The position numbers were made by a program, and so were the translations under genes. Positions 11,601-20,399 of a stretch of 64,000 nucleotides of DNA are shown here, one piece after another; position 1 is the first letter of the stretch, and every line of letters begins with the position of its first letter. This DNA is from Nectonema munidae. Its lineage: Eukaryota > Nematomorpha > Nectonematoida > Nectonematidae. Under the pieces are notes generated by a model, which did no database searches, had not been told where the DNA came from, and saw only the letters and a program-made list of their open reading frames with translations. Location: the NCBI GenBank assembly GCA_030549495.1, contig JAUIRK010000058.1:38501-102500 (forward strand). The letters are read 5' to 3'.

Positions 11601-14600
11601 ACGCTGGTTCAAAGTTTGTTCATTGGAAGAAGTTTCCATCAAGGAGACGGTGCTCATGCTGGACAAGTGTGTGAAGAAGGGGGTGGTCTTGGGAGTCAAT
11701 GGAATCTTTTGCAAAAATACTTTTACATACTCGTAAGAAACTGTGTGATTCAGTATGTAAGAGATTGTGTTGATATTGGAAGACAACGTTAGACACTCTT
11801 CAAGTTTGTTTGCGGTAAACTTTTCTTTGAAATAACTTTCAAAAAATTCATCTGGAGTAAGTTTTGAGCAAGTAAGCAACTTGCTTACAGGATTTTCAGT
11901 ATATTCATCATTATTAGGATAATCAATATACAGAATATTGATGATCGATTTCAAAGTGTTTACATCTGAAGAATAATTTGATGTTAAATTAGCCAAAGTT
12001 GTATACAACTTTTTAAGGAAGGCCAGAGATAAAAGCTCTCTACTATCATGTAATCTGTCTTCATCCTTAGCACATAAGATTATGCCTCTTAAATAGGAAA
12101 ACAAAATGTTCCACGCTTTCAGTTTAAACTGTTTACACATTATAAGTCCACAATTGATTATGTTATCGTATAAAAATATCAACAAAACTTTGGAAAGCTT
12201 AGTGCTCTTAGATTCTTCGAGAAAGAACAAAACCTTGTTCACTGCACCAAATGAAAATTTGGAAATGTTCTGCGAAAATATAGGAATAATAGCATTTATA
12301 ACATCATTCGGCTCGAACAGAGCTTTATCGATAAAACTTTTATTGTTAGGAAACATCATCATGAAAAAAACATTAACAGGAAAAGCTTGAAGGACTAACA
12401 ATGAATAAACTTTTCTTTGATCGGCAGAAATATTTGCGTTGGAGGGAACGAAAGTATTGAAAAAGGAAATTATAAAAGCTTCTTTCATTGCGATCAATTT
12501 GTAAGTGCACAGAGTAGAGAGCGAGAAAAAGTTAGTGAGCGCTTTGAGTAAATATTGAAATTGTTCATCTGTTTTATTGCATAAAAGAATCAGAGTGAAG
12601 AAGGAAGGATAAACACTCTCATGAATGCTAACGTCCACCAGAGAATTCCAAGTGAGCAAGGAGAGTGGAGAAAAAATGTTCACAAAACATGTTGTTGTTC
12701 GTGGTAAGATGGAAGGATTGCATAGAATCGATGTGTATACGCATAGGATGTGAGAAATTAGTCCGAAACATTTATTGAATTTCTTACATCTGCAATCATC
12801 AGCATTATGAAAAAGGAAAAAAATACTGCGTATATTAGTCAATAAAATATAGGCTAATGATTCGCTCTTCAAAGAGGTTGGGGCGTTTGAATTCTCAAAG
12901 GTAGATAAAAGCTTATCTTCCTCATCTTTCCAAAAGCATAAAAAAGATAGGATGATCGACGTTGAAATAATCAAAGATGTAAACTCAGGTCCACCTTCAT
13001 TCTTGAATGCTAAAACTACTAAAACACTGACCAACTTAGAAGATACGCCTTCACAATCAACACACAACATGTAGCAAAATAACTCTTTCATGATGTCAAT
13101 ATCAGATGGAACTTGAAATTTGTAAGAAGTCATTGGAAGTGAAGAGAGTTGCTTAGACAATTTATCAACCAATGAAAACCTTTCATCAGACTCCTGCTGA
13201 ATTAAAATACCCAAGAGAAGAGCTATCAATTCAAGAGATTCAATCCTATGGAAAAAACGTAGCATCAGCGAAGCTAAAACTTCCCGCTCCACAAGCAAAG
13301 ATTCAGCAGAACAACCTTCTGCAATGCACGCAGGCTTTCGCACGTAAACAGTGACTGCCAAAATATGCAGAGCAGGATGAATGCAAGTAGTGTAGTCAAG
13401 GGAGTTGGCGACTAACGATTCACACATATTTATCATCTTTGAAATTTTGAATATGGATTGTTGTCGCTTATTCTCAGCGTCATCATTAGGAATTTCTTTG
13501 ACAGCGGAAACGCCAGTACCATTCGTGTTGTCACTTGTTTCCGAGAACGTTTCATTCGATAAAAGCAAAAGGAAAGAAAATAAATTTGTCATGAAAGATG
13601 AGAGATGGGAAGGTGTGTGCTTTTCATAGAAATTTTCTTCAATCAGTTGAAATTGTTTTATGGTGACGTGATCAATGAAAACACGGTCTGAATCCAATAG
13701 CAAGTAATTAACACGAAATAGGACTAGTTGAATCAGAAGCTTGAGCACAGCGCTTTCTAGAGAAAGGGAATAATGGCAACTTGTATAATACTTTAGAGCT
13801 TTGATCACCAAGGTTTCAAAGTTACGAATGTATGAAAGAATTAGAGAAAAATTTTCGTCACGTTTCATTGCACACAGTATCGGAGGTGATGAACCAAGCT
13901 TGTGATAACCAAGCCAGCCGAAGAGTGACAAGAAGGAGTAATTTGAATTTTGTAAAAATGACTGCGCGCTACAATTGCGTAGGCTTGCATGACAAACAGG
14001 AAACACGTGTGATTCGTTAAAATTAATATCCTTCTTGTTGTCAAAGAGGCATTTAAGCAGTTGAATGGTGCAGTCTATCACGTGAGTAGGAGCTAAACTA
14101 AAGAGAACTTCGAAATGTTCTATGATTTCTTCTTGAAGTTTGCATATCTCAGCAAATGACAAACACTCTAAGATCGTGGAAAAGGATGAGAGAACCTCGC
14201 ATAATAACTTAACAAAAATACTATCTCCAAAGTCTAATTGACAAATGTGAACCGTGTACGCATTTTTGAGGGACTTGTAAATTCTGGAGTAGTGAGGAAT
14301 TGCTAACACTTTGCTTGCACTAAACTTACTATTATTTGGAATAAAAAGTGCCGTTTCTTCGCTTTTTTCCTTCTTTGGATCACTTGGGATAGAAGAGGAG
14401 TTGTCTTTGGATTCTGCTACTTTCTTCTTAAATGCACTTGAGGTTATTTGATTCAGAGTGAGATACGGTTTCAATTTCGCTCCTAAGCTTTGAAGCCACG
14501 CTGATTCAGAGTTTTCTTCGACTACTAAAGCAAAAATGGAGAGCATTCTAAAGATATGCTCAAAAAAATCATTACAAAGAGAATTTGATAGAGTTTTAGA

Positions 14601-17183
14601 GCCATCGATAGATGATGATGAGCTATTACAAGTGACCAAAGCTACAAACAAATTGGAAACCAAAGTCAGAGTATGAGAGTGAAGGGATAAATTAGTTGTG
14701 AATTCTTGAAGGGAATTCAAATTGTGCAAGAGGAAAGGGAAAATACCGGAAGAGATTTTGGAAAATTGTATAGAAGGAGTGCCAAAGACGTTGGGGTTGC
14801 ATGGAAACCTGCTCAAGTCAATCGAATAAACTTGCCAAGAGTTGCTGTATTCCAGTGGAGGAAAGACTGTAGACAGCTTTCTGAAGAAGTACACATAAGA
14901 AGTTTTTAGAGAAGCACTATCACACGTCGAAAATAGGCAAAAGACTTCATTGCAAATTGTTGACAGAGTAATCTGACTTTCACTTGACAGAATTATCTTC
15001 TCGTCTCTACAACACCCAACAAACTTGGGATTGAGATTGTGAATAAGGGGAATGCGAGGTGAGTGAAGAAAGGACAGATTTTTTCGATATATTTCCTCTT
15101 CCCACGCTTTACTTTCACGTTGAGGTAACGTGAAAAAGATGTATTTATTTCGCCACTTTTTCAGAGATAAGTCTTTATTAAAAGAGATCAAATTTACTAT
15201 GGCATTGATAGAGGCGTCGCGAATGCGCTGGTCAACGTGTTCCAGATACTTAAAAAGTACTCGCAAAAAAAAGTCTTCATAATGGCGATCAAATATCGAA
15301 GCTTTAAAAATGAGTTCTCTAGAAGATACGCATGTACGGGAATCTTTTGTTGATAATTGCGATGTTATTAATTCGGAGAAATTTAAACTTGAAACTAGAG
15401 ATATGTACTTAACATGGGAAAGCCAATAATTTTGAACTTTAACATTATAAATCTGTTCTACAATTTTGCAATACTCGAGAGTATTATATAATAAAACAAA
15501 CGGCAAAATTTCCTGATAAATTGTGAAGACACACTTTTGCAAAAATGAGGAATTCGATGGAAGGTGGGTTTCAAAAATGGCTAAAATATGTAATAGAGTC
15601 GAATCCTGAATACTCTTATCAAATTTACAGTAAAATTTGTGAAAACACTGAATAAACAAAGCTTTTAAAAAGTTCAAAACATGCTCGGTGAATAAAAAGC
15701 TCTCAAATAAACGTTCTATCGAAAAAAGACTCTTGATGAAAGGGTCAGTTTGAATATCGAAGATTTTACAAGCATTGTCTTCAAAATACGCACACGGAAG
15801 GATATCCAAAATGACTGAGAGACACTCCACGCCAACATTCAAAACAGCTCTATTCGAATTTACCACGCTAAAGTTATCAGAGAAAAACAGTGACTTTATT
15901 TTGAGACATGCATTCTTAACAGTAGGCTGGAACTCTGCCACCTTGCACCCATCAGATTGATCACAAGATGTGAGTTTAGTATGCCCCAATGGATCTTCGA
16001 GAGGAGAGGAAGGAGGAGAGTTGTTTACTTTTACTTTTTTGTTTCCGAGATTTCCAATTAGACTGAGTGTACGTTTGTAAGATTCAATAAATTCGGGAAC
16101 TGAAAAAAGTAGCCATTCATTGCAATCGGAATCATGGGAAATGTAGGCGTGAAAGCTGGGCTCTTGCAGAAAGGCTTTCAAGGAAATGAGTGAGGATAGA
16201 AAGATATTGGATTGATTGTCGTAATTCAGGAAGTATACGCTTAATTGAAAGGCGATGTTTAATAGAACTTTCGTTAATTGAAAATCAATGTCGCGAGCAA
16301 GAGAATCATCTATATCAGTGGCGTCGCGTGACATGGTTGAAATCACTTTTGCAATTATAGAAAGGGAAGAGGCGAAGAATATGAAACATATGTTTAGGAA
16401 AGTAAGAAAAGATTCAGAAAATTGCAAGGACTGAATCGGAAGAATATTAGAAAAAATATACATTAGGGTCCAGTTAAGGTGCAAAAAGGGTTGCCTAGAG
16501 AAGACAATGATAGAGTGAATTATACCACAACAATTTCGGGCAGCAATGCCAACAGCATCTGCACGATGAAAGCTCAGTGCAAAGGCTCTCAGCACGGTCT
16601 CCACTTCTGTCTTGCTCGTATGAGGAGCGAGTGTCGGCATGACTTGAGCACAAAATGCGACTAAGGTCTCACCCAAGTTATCATCTTCGATTTCTGATAA
16701 GCGAATCAAGCAAGGCATGAGTTTGATGCTGAAATCGCGATACTTATGCGGTTTTATGTACTTGGTCAGATTGGCAAAAAGGTTTAGCGCCACTTTTATC
16801 ACTTTGAAAGTGCACGACACCTCCATTACCTTAAACAATTCAACGTGGATGCGGAATAGATGGGACTCAAAAAGCTTATTAATCACTTTGTAGAGGCATT
16901 CTTCTGAAGCATACGAAACATTGGATTCGGAATCGTTAATCAGAGTGAAGAATGTTTCAAAAGAAAGATTGAAATACTTGGGAAATTCAGCACTACTTTT
17001 GATGGACGAAGAGTGGATCAGGAGATCAGTGATATTCCTAGCGTGACTAATTTTTTCCTTAGAAGAAAGAGATGAAGGAGACGTTGCCATGAATGTTCGT
17101 TTAAAAGAACTTTCATCGCTTATCAACGTGTTCAACGCTTCGAACGACTTGATCAATCGATCAACTTGTAAAGAGGACGTCAT
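8655..17183 (-). CDS. HTT: Huntingtin, complete and intronless
   Basis: A very large alpha-solenoid scaffold implicated in vesicle transport, autophagy and spindle orientation, usually with HAP40 as partner. One uninterrupted frame of 2,842 codons; human is about 3,144. The N-terminus DRLIKSFEALNTL matches the human amphipathic N17 (LMKAFESLKSF). The next section matches human N-HEAT almost collinearly, for example SEECLYKVINKL against ADECLNKVIKAL and LMPCLIRLS against LLPCLTRTS. No polyglutamine or polyproline tract follows N17. Short low-complexity loops rich in S/P/K/E at about residues 385-415 and 920-950 may correspond to the longer disordered loops of vertebrate huntingtin. The C-terminus carries NNDDDDD from a GAT repeat. 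The ATG at 17,183 is chosen because it opens the N17-like helix. The oddity is the absence of introns, since most animal HTT genes are split into dozens of exons. Confidence 0.95.
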   Translation of the reverse strand: MTSSLQVDRLIKSFEALNTLISDESSFKRTFMATSPSSLSSKEKISHARNITDLLIHSSSIKSSAEFPKYFNLSFETFFTLINDSESNVSYASEECLYKVINKLFESHLFRIHVELFKVMEVSCTFKVIKVALNLFANLTKYIKPHKYRDFSIKLMPCLIRLSEIEDDNLGETLVAFCAQVMPTLAPHTSKTEVETVLRAFALSFHRADAVGIAARNCCGIIHSIIVFSRQPFLHLNWTLMYIFSNILPIQSLQFSESFLTFLNICFIFFASSLSIIAKVISTMSRDATDIDDSLARDIDFQLTKVLLNIAFQLSVYFLNYDNQSNIFLSSLISLKAFLQEPSFHAYISHDSDCNEWLLFSVPEFIESYKRTLSLIGNLGNKKVKVNNSPPSSPLEDPLGHTKLTSCDQSDGCKVAEFQPTVKNACLKIKSLFFSDNFSVVNSNRAVLNVGVECLSVILDILPCAYFEDNACKIFDIQTDPFIKSLFSIERLFESFLFTEHVLNFLKALFIQCFHKFYCKFDKSIQDSTLLHILAIFETHLPSNSSFLQKCVFTIYQEILPFVLLYNTLEYCKIVEQIYNVKVQNYWLSHVKYISLVSSLNFSELITSQLSTKDSRTCVSSRELIFKASIFDRHYEDFFLRVLFKYLEHVDQRIRDASINAIVNLISFNKDLSLKKWRNKYIFFTLPQRESKAWEEEIYRKNLSFLHSPRIPLIHNLNPKFVGCCRDEKIILSSESQITLSTICNEVFCLFSTCDSASLKTSYVYFFRKLSTVFPPLEYSNSWQVYSIDLSRFPCNPNVFGTPSIQFSKISSGIFPFLLHNLNSLQEFTTNLSLHSHTLTLVSNLFVALVTCNSSSSSIDGSKTLSNSLCNDFFEHIFRMLSIFALVVEENSESAWLQSLGAKLKPYLTLNQITSSAFKKKVAESKDNSSSIPSDPKKEKSEETALFIPNNSKFSASKVLAIPHYSRIYKSLKNAYTVHICQLDFGDSIFVKLLCEVLSSFSTILECLSFAEICKLQEEIIEHFEVLFSLAPTHVIDCTIQLLKCLFDNKKDINFNESHVFPVCHASLRNCSAQSFLQNSNYSFLSLFGWLGYHKLGSSPPILCAMKRDENFSLILSYIRNFETLVIKALKYYTSCHYSLSLESAVLKLLIQLVLFRVNYLLLDSDRVFIDHVTIKQFQLIEENFYEKHTPSHLSSFMTNLFSFLLLLSNETFSETSDNTNGTGVSAVKEIPNDDAENKRQQSIFKISKMINMCESLVANSLDYTTCIHPALHILAVTVYVRKPACIAEGCSAESLLVEREVLASLMLRFFHRIESLELIALLLGILIQQESDERFSLVDKLSKQLSSLPMTSYKFQVPSDIDIMKELFCYMLCVDCEGVSSKLVSVLVVLAFKNEGGPEFTSLIISTSIILSFLCFWKDEEDKLLSTFENSNAPTSLKSESLAYILLTNIRSIFFLFHNADDCRCKKFNKCFGLISHILCVYTSILCNPSILPRTTTCFVNIFSPLSLLTWNSLVDVSIHESVYPSFFTLILLCNKTDEQFQYLLKALTNFFSLSTLCTYKLIAMKEAFIISFFNTFVPSNANISADQRKVYSLLVLQAFPVNVFFMMMFPNNKSFIDKALFEPNDVINAIIPIFSQNISKFSFGAVNKVLFFLEESKSTKLSKVLLIFLYDNIINCGLIMCKQFKLKAWNILFSYLRGIILCAKDEDRLHDSRELLSLAFLKKLYTTLANLTSNYSSDVNTLKSIINILYIDYPNNDEYTENPVSKLLTCSKLTPDEFFESYFKEKFTANKLEECLTLSSNINTISYILNHTVSYEYVKVFLQKIPLTPKTTPFFTHLSSMSTVSLMETSSNEQTLNQRVIRDVILGKIGQGITLLSWKDALSILHRTIWQPIAHSRHKRNSRYFALEPGMISLIDNAFCDITHKMCETLNNKTSLAIDIFIKYMKCIAGYFQRLFFQREVSIKLENDDDDVFANKIFSILFHVASEFNVISTLKEMTIIPSINSTVVLSFKQNLGTANHLFVQLYSSPLHQHSCISSLLMSAFYEMLRYFDYYAIISAIQQTSSESELNAFKKSNILTELRDCCTNVDQFIELTNFIRHFGWTKRKTFEEIWMVLNGVLTEAGIKDSHDEEQFQDSLYVKESAISALTSLVLYTNLNGNPLNHSFYTSISRHKNISSQAHNFLQHLSYIFKRVPTQVKNFSFNFLKSNHNCLPCYPYFDIDQVSITALWQFCGVNFKHTPPPVYTHSEDSSSAKSTFAQSPTPPVNKGSEVSMILLESKLTPLHEESGIDLFSCLKLLTDNYASLISFISSSFVTSAQSTSPNFLPITLKIIKSFIMISSFFTHLHQFESVLPVLESIKAFPFYKDDEVFTSWLLFAITKFKCVLGHTRIFDENTEKLLQSMFESELVQCQLLALISILSFLESNPYCSEHIINTLVNYTSSHFPLTSLTKLNEFDTVSSSIQHSYYILTASFYICETFKNVGQSQSKVESARQEFDSFPHDICDQILQIFDQPTALSLILRNSRLFSCTCVLLQRVIMLNILDVNYVNKILKFSIKYAIFPNLLSKSFVDLFLIALYKIKQNIARKSVEETKQNSDDAEQNLASKEIVSFSAIESVLTLFDHFTKSYTNFHLNALNGAELTITLFVEEMSESDVINKIMSQYCSLNPCCISQRFVSRVLHRAFKKLAEQGNTKLIHHWLLLFLQSVNTSHPPSLPSSAQSRQQSSIQHITTFLTCIPTPSSPSYFPALDVFPSSSLLTKDSCYYILLQTSFQVISQVAEHDPSLLPKIKALFTETHYALSCNEGDSLLKRILLSNTESINSLNNDDDDDGVTAANDLP
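8682..8702 (+). repeat. (ATC)n microsatellite inside the huntingtin coding region
   Basis: On the plus strand this reads CATCATCATCATCATCATTA; on the coding strand it encodes Asn-Asn followed by five Asp, close to the C-terminus. It is an in-frame trinucleotide repeat, so length changes would alter the aspartate run without a frameshift. Confidence 0.8.
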
Positions 17184-17441
17184 TAATTTTCAGACCATGC
17201 GATTCTTCCAATCTATAATATAATGGAGAGAAATTTACAAGGAACAAAGGCATAGCAATATAAATATTTTTTAACGTTTATTCAAGGCAGTAATCGTTTT
17301 GATGAAACAAACAATCTTATGACATCGAATACTCTTAATCCATAATAAGATTGTCCCAAATCAAACAGATACACACATACAGAAAAATAAGGCATAATAT
17401 TTGAAAAGTGAAAAAAAAATTTATTCTCACAGTAGCTGCAA
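17184..17441 (-). promoter_or_regulatory. 258-bp spacer between NDOR1 and huntingtin
   Basis: The spacer must hold the NDOR1 3' end and either the huntingtin promoter or an RNA-processing site. A minus-strand AATAAA lies at 17,420-17,425, 16 nt past the NDOR1 stop. Just before huntingtin, the transcript strand has a T/A-rich run ending ATTATATTATAG, which could act as a 3' splice acceptor, and then a two-codon upstream frame (ATG GTC TGA) about 15 nt before the start. No TATA box can be assigned with confidence. Confidence 0.45.
17420..17425 (-). terminator. Candidate poly(A) signal of NDOR1
   Basis: TTTATT on the plus strand is AATAAA on the transcript strand, 16 nt past the stop codon, followed by a T-rich stretch on the transcript strand. 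Position and sequence are typical for a short metazoan 3' UTR. Confidence 0.5.
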
Positions 17442-19265
17442 CTAAGCCCAAACTTCACATTGGTATCTGCTGGTCTTTTCTAAAGAAAGTAAATATTTTT
17501 CAGCAAGTGTAAAAGACATATTGCAAGCGCTTTGAAAAACTTCAATAAATGCCCTTCTAACATCTTGTGGCATTTGCTTGGAGTTTCCTGCAACAAACAC
17601 ATAGGCATTATCATTTTCAATTAAATTGTAAAGTAGTTCATAGTTTTCTTTTATCTTGTCCTGGACGTACGCACGACCTTCAGAGATTCTGGAAAACGCG
17701 ACGGAAGAAACCAGCAGAGTTTTTACAGGCGTTGAATACTGAAGTTTTACAAATTCGTCTTTAAAGTAGTGATCTTTATCCGGAAAACGACACCCAAAAA
17801 ACAAATAATTTTTTGAAATACCTTGGAAAATTCTCTCTTGAATCATGCTTCGAAATGGGGAAACACCGGTGCCTGGACCAATCATTATTACACTGCATGC
17901 ATTTGACGTATCATAAAATGTGGGTGGCAATTTGAAACTTCCCTTTTCAAGTTTGATGGGAAGTAGTTCTTCCTTTAGTGAAGCATGTGCGAGCCAATTA
18001 GAACATAGGCCTTTTCTTCGATGAAGGAGGTCTTTTGTTTTGTAATCTACAATGGCAACAAGAATGTCAATTTGTTTAGGGTTGGCAAGCATGGAAGAAG
18101 CAATGGAAAACTGTCGAGGTTTGATAGCAGGAATGAGATCGAATAATTGACTTAGAGATACAGCACGACAAACTTCGTGAAAATCGCTTAAAACTTCTAA
18201 AATAGTCCTTCTGGGCTTTATGACATAATCAAAAAGGGCTTCTTGCCCTTCTTTTGATGCAAATTCTCTCAACTTTTCTTGCTTAATGTCTTCAGCTGGC
18301 AAATTTGAAAACTTTGAAAGTAAAATGAAAAAATAACGCTTTGGAATTCTTTGAAAATCGAAGTAAGTGGAGGCGAGGTAGTGCCAAGTGAGACTTTTGC
18401 AAGGATAAATGATGTTGGAAAAACAGTCGTATGACTTAGGCAAAGCCACTTTCTCATCGCCTCTCCTTTTTATGTCAACAACTTGATCCGCTGCAATGCC
18501 AAACAAATCTAAAAATCGAATCACGTTTTCTTCGCTATTCTTGGGATACAAGGCGACAACATCGCCAACTTCATACTTGATCTCTACACCAGATATGTCA
18601 AACACAATGTGTCTAGTGTCTTGAAAGTGATCCAAACTGGTAACTCTTTTATTCAATGATAAAGGCACAAAAGATATCCCTTCTCTGGCTATATTCTTTA
18701 AGCGTTTCTCCTCCATTAAGGAAAATTCATTGTTGGAATGAGATACCTCATAATTAGAAGACATATTAAGATTTTGAGTAGAAACAAAAGAAGTTAAGAG
18801 GTTTAGGGAACGCAGCTGTAACCAAAAGTCTCTTGTCCATTCATCTATGATGAAATCCGCGCCGTACTCATGCTGATCATCGGCCAAGCCTAAATGGAGT
18901 ATGGAAATGGCGTTGAGTTGAAGAAGTCTTTTGTGCAGTTTTTTGGCTGTGAAATTGAATTTCGTGTAGGATGAATCCCCCAAACCAAGAACAGCGATGC
19001 GCACATCCTTTAAAAAATCTGAGGGCAGCGCTTTCTGCAGCAAAAACCTCCAAAACTTTTTCATGTTATCAGGCTCATCGCCTTGACCAGTGGTGGAACA
19101 AACAAAAACAAGAACACTTTCTGACAAAATGGACTTGACATCATACGAGTTCATAGGCTGTGCCGAACATTCAACTCCTTTGCAAAAAGCTTCTTCTCGT
19201 ATGCAAAACGCTACATCTTCTGCAAAACCCGTTTGACTGCCGTATAAAACTTTCAATTCCTTCAT
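17442..19265 (-). CDS. NDOR1: NADPH-dependent diflavin oxidoreductase 1, complete and intronless
   Basis: A cytosolic diflavin reductase (yeast Tah18) that passes electrons from NADPH through FAD and FMN to anamorsin/CIAPIN1 for cytosolic iron-sulfur cluster assembly. 607 residues, the usual family length. The flavodoxin-like FMN domain opens with LYGSQTGFAED near residue 7 and continues with STTGQGDEPDNMKKFW and VLGLGDSSY. The FAD domain carries RQFSIASS at about residue 384. The NADPH domain carries IGPGTGVSPFRSM at about 463 and FFGCRFPDKDHYF shortly after. The C-terminus CEVWA keeps the family Trp-Ala ending that stacks on FAD. The first ATG (19,265) lies directly before the FMN motif; an upstream TTG in frame at 19,274 is unlikely to be used. 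There are no introns, and huntingtin follows 258 bp downstream on the same strand. Confidence 0.95.
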   Translation of the reverse strand: MKELKVLYGSQTGFAEDVAFCIREEAFCKGVECSAQPMNSYDVKSILSESVLVFVCSTTGQGDEPDNMKKFWRFLLQKALPSDFLKDVRIAVLGLGDSSYTKFNFTAKKLHKRLLQLNAISILHLGLADDQHEYGADFIIDEWTRDFWLQLRSLNLLTSFVSTQNLNMSSNYEVSHSNNEFSLMEEKRLKNIAREGISFVPLSLNKRVTSLDHFQDTRHIVFDISGVEIKYEVGDVVALYPKNSEENVIRFLDLFGIAADQVVDIKRRGDEKVALPKSYDCFSNIIYPCKSLTWHYLASTYFDFQRIPKRYFFILLSKFSNLPAEDIKQEKLREFASKEGQEALFDYVIKPRRTILEVLSDFHEVCRAVSLSQLFDLIPAIKPRQFSIASSMLANPKQIDILVAIVDYKTKDLLHRRKGLCSNWLAHASLKEELLPIKLEKGSFKLPPTFYDTSNACSVIMIGPGTGVSPFRSMIQERIFQGISKNYLFFGCRFPDKDHYFKDEFVKLQYSTPVKTLLVSSVAFSRISEGRAYVQDKIKENYELLYNLIENDNAYVFVAGNSKQMPQDVRRAFIEVFQSACNMSFTLAEKYLLSLEKTSRYQCEVWA

Positions 19266-19867
19266 CTTGCTCAATTCAAGAACAAAAAAGCGTTAAGCGT
19301 TTCCTATACGCATAGAAAGGTGTATATTTTCATATAGGTATGTGTATAAAAGTTAGAAAAGCTACTTTATTCGGATAAATATAGAAGGGTTGTCTTGAAA
19401 AAATAAATTTGAGAAAAAGAAAACCTACTTTTATTTGAACCGTATGTACTCGCGTATCATGCGACATTTGAAAGCATATCTTATAAACTGATGTTATAAG
19501 ATCCCATCATACACGAGATACAAATTTTGATATTTAACAATTTTTAAAACTATCATTTTTATTTTTGTACATAACTTAGTGAAGAATGTATACCAAGAAG
19601 ATATTTTCTATTGAATGTATGAAATTATTAAGATAAAGTCACCAAAATAGTTTTCATACACAATATCATAATTGAATAATTCTTCAAAATTTTCTTTATC
19701 TTTCCTCAAATATAGAAATTTGAAAAATATACGAAATGTTTGGTAAAATCGTCTTTTGAGGTGAAGAATGTTCCAATAACTTTGACCGATTTTAAATGTG
19801 AATTAGATCTAAGCGTCTAATGATTTTTTTCTTTCAGATTTAACAACTTAAGTTTTTGGCAATTTCA
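19266..19867. other. Upstream flank of NDOR1, no gene seen
   Basis: AT-rich sequence with no recognisable coding segment or repeat boundary. The NDOR1 promoter presumably lies in the first few hundred bases, but no clear core element can be assigned. From about 19,868 a mariner-like remnant begins. Confidence 0.5.
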
Positions 19868-20285
19868 ACCAATGTGTTAAAGTCATTGAAGCCTATTACG
19901 AAAATGGACGTTCAAAAAGTAATGCATTTAGCGCACTTCACGATTTTTTGGTCAACATAATCGCCCAACCGAGAGTGCAATTGGAAAAACTGTTCATAAA
20001 TTCAAACAAACTATGTCGGAGGCAAATGTGAAAATAACATTGCGCATTCATCTACGTCGTTCAAAAGCATTGCTGAAGACGCGAAAATGTGGCCGAAAAT
20101 CCAAACACCAATTTTCGTCATCGCACGCAGGAATTGAAATTTTCTACAACGTTATATCGAATTTTGACAAATTTGTCTCTACACGATTACAAAATTCAAT
20201 TGACACAATAACTGAGACTTGCTGACCATCTGGAGAGTCGTACATTCGTCAATTGGATGTAAAAGCAAAGACAAGGGGATGACTT
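19868..20285 (+). mobile_element. DUF4817/mariner-like transposase remnant
   Basis: Frame-hopping translation gives a helix-turn-helix region with VIEAYYENGRSKSNAF and RPTESAIGKTVHKF, followed by NFRHRTQELKFS and YKIQLTQ, in the order found in the DUF4817-containing Tc1/mariner-like transposases common in arthropods (an N-terminal module ending IPRRAQELG...YKIQLTQ.L.P.DH). At least two frameshifts and a stop are visible, and the DDE catalytic part is missing. It is a decayed 5' fragment with no function. Confidence 0.7.
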
Positions 20286-20399
20286 AGAAGCCAGGTCTTC
20301 AAAGACCAATGAGATATAACTTTATGAGCATTTAAATGGCTTTTATATAAAACAAATACTATTTCTTCAACTAAGTTTAATATTTTAATTAATCTTATA

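Noticed and set aside
8747-16664. Many 60-95-codon frames antisense to or overlapping huntingtin
   Set aside because: They are shadows of an 8.5-kb coding exon; none has family-like sequence.
19266-19274. TTG start three codons upstream of the NDOR1 ATG
   Set aside because: A non-AUG start is unlikely in an animal gene when an ATG lies directly before the conserved FMN motif.
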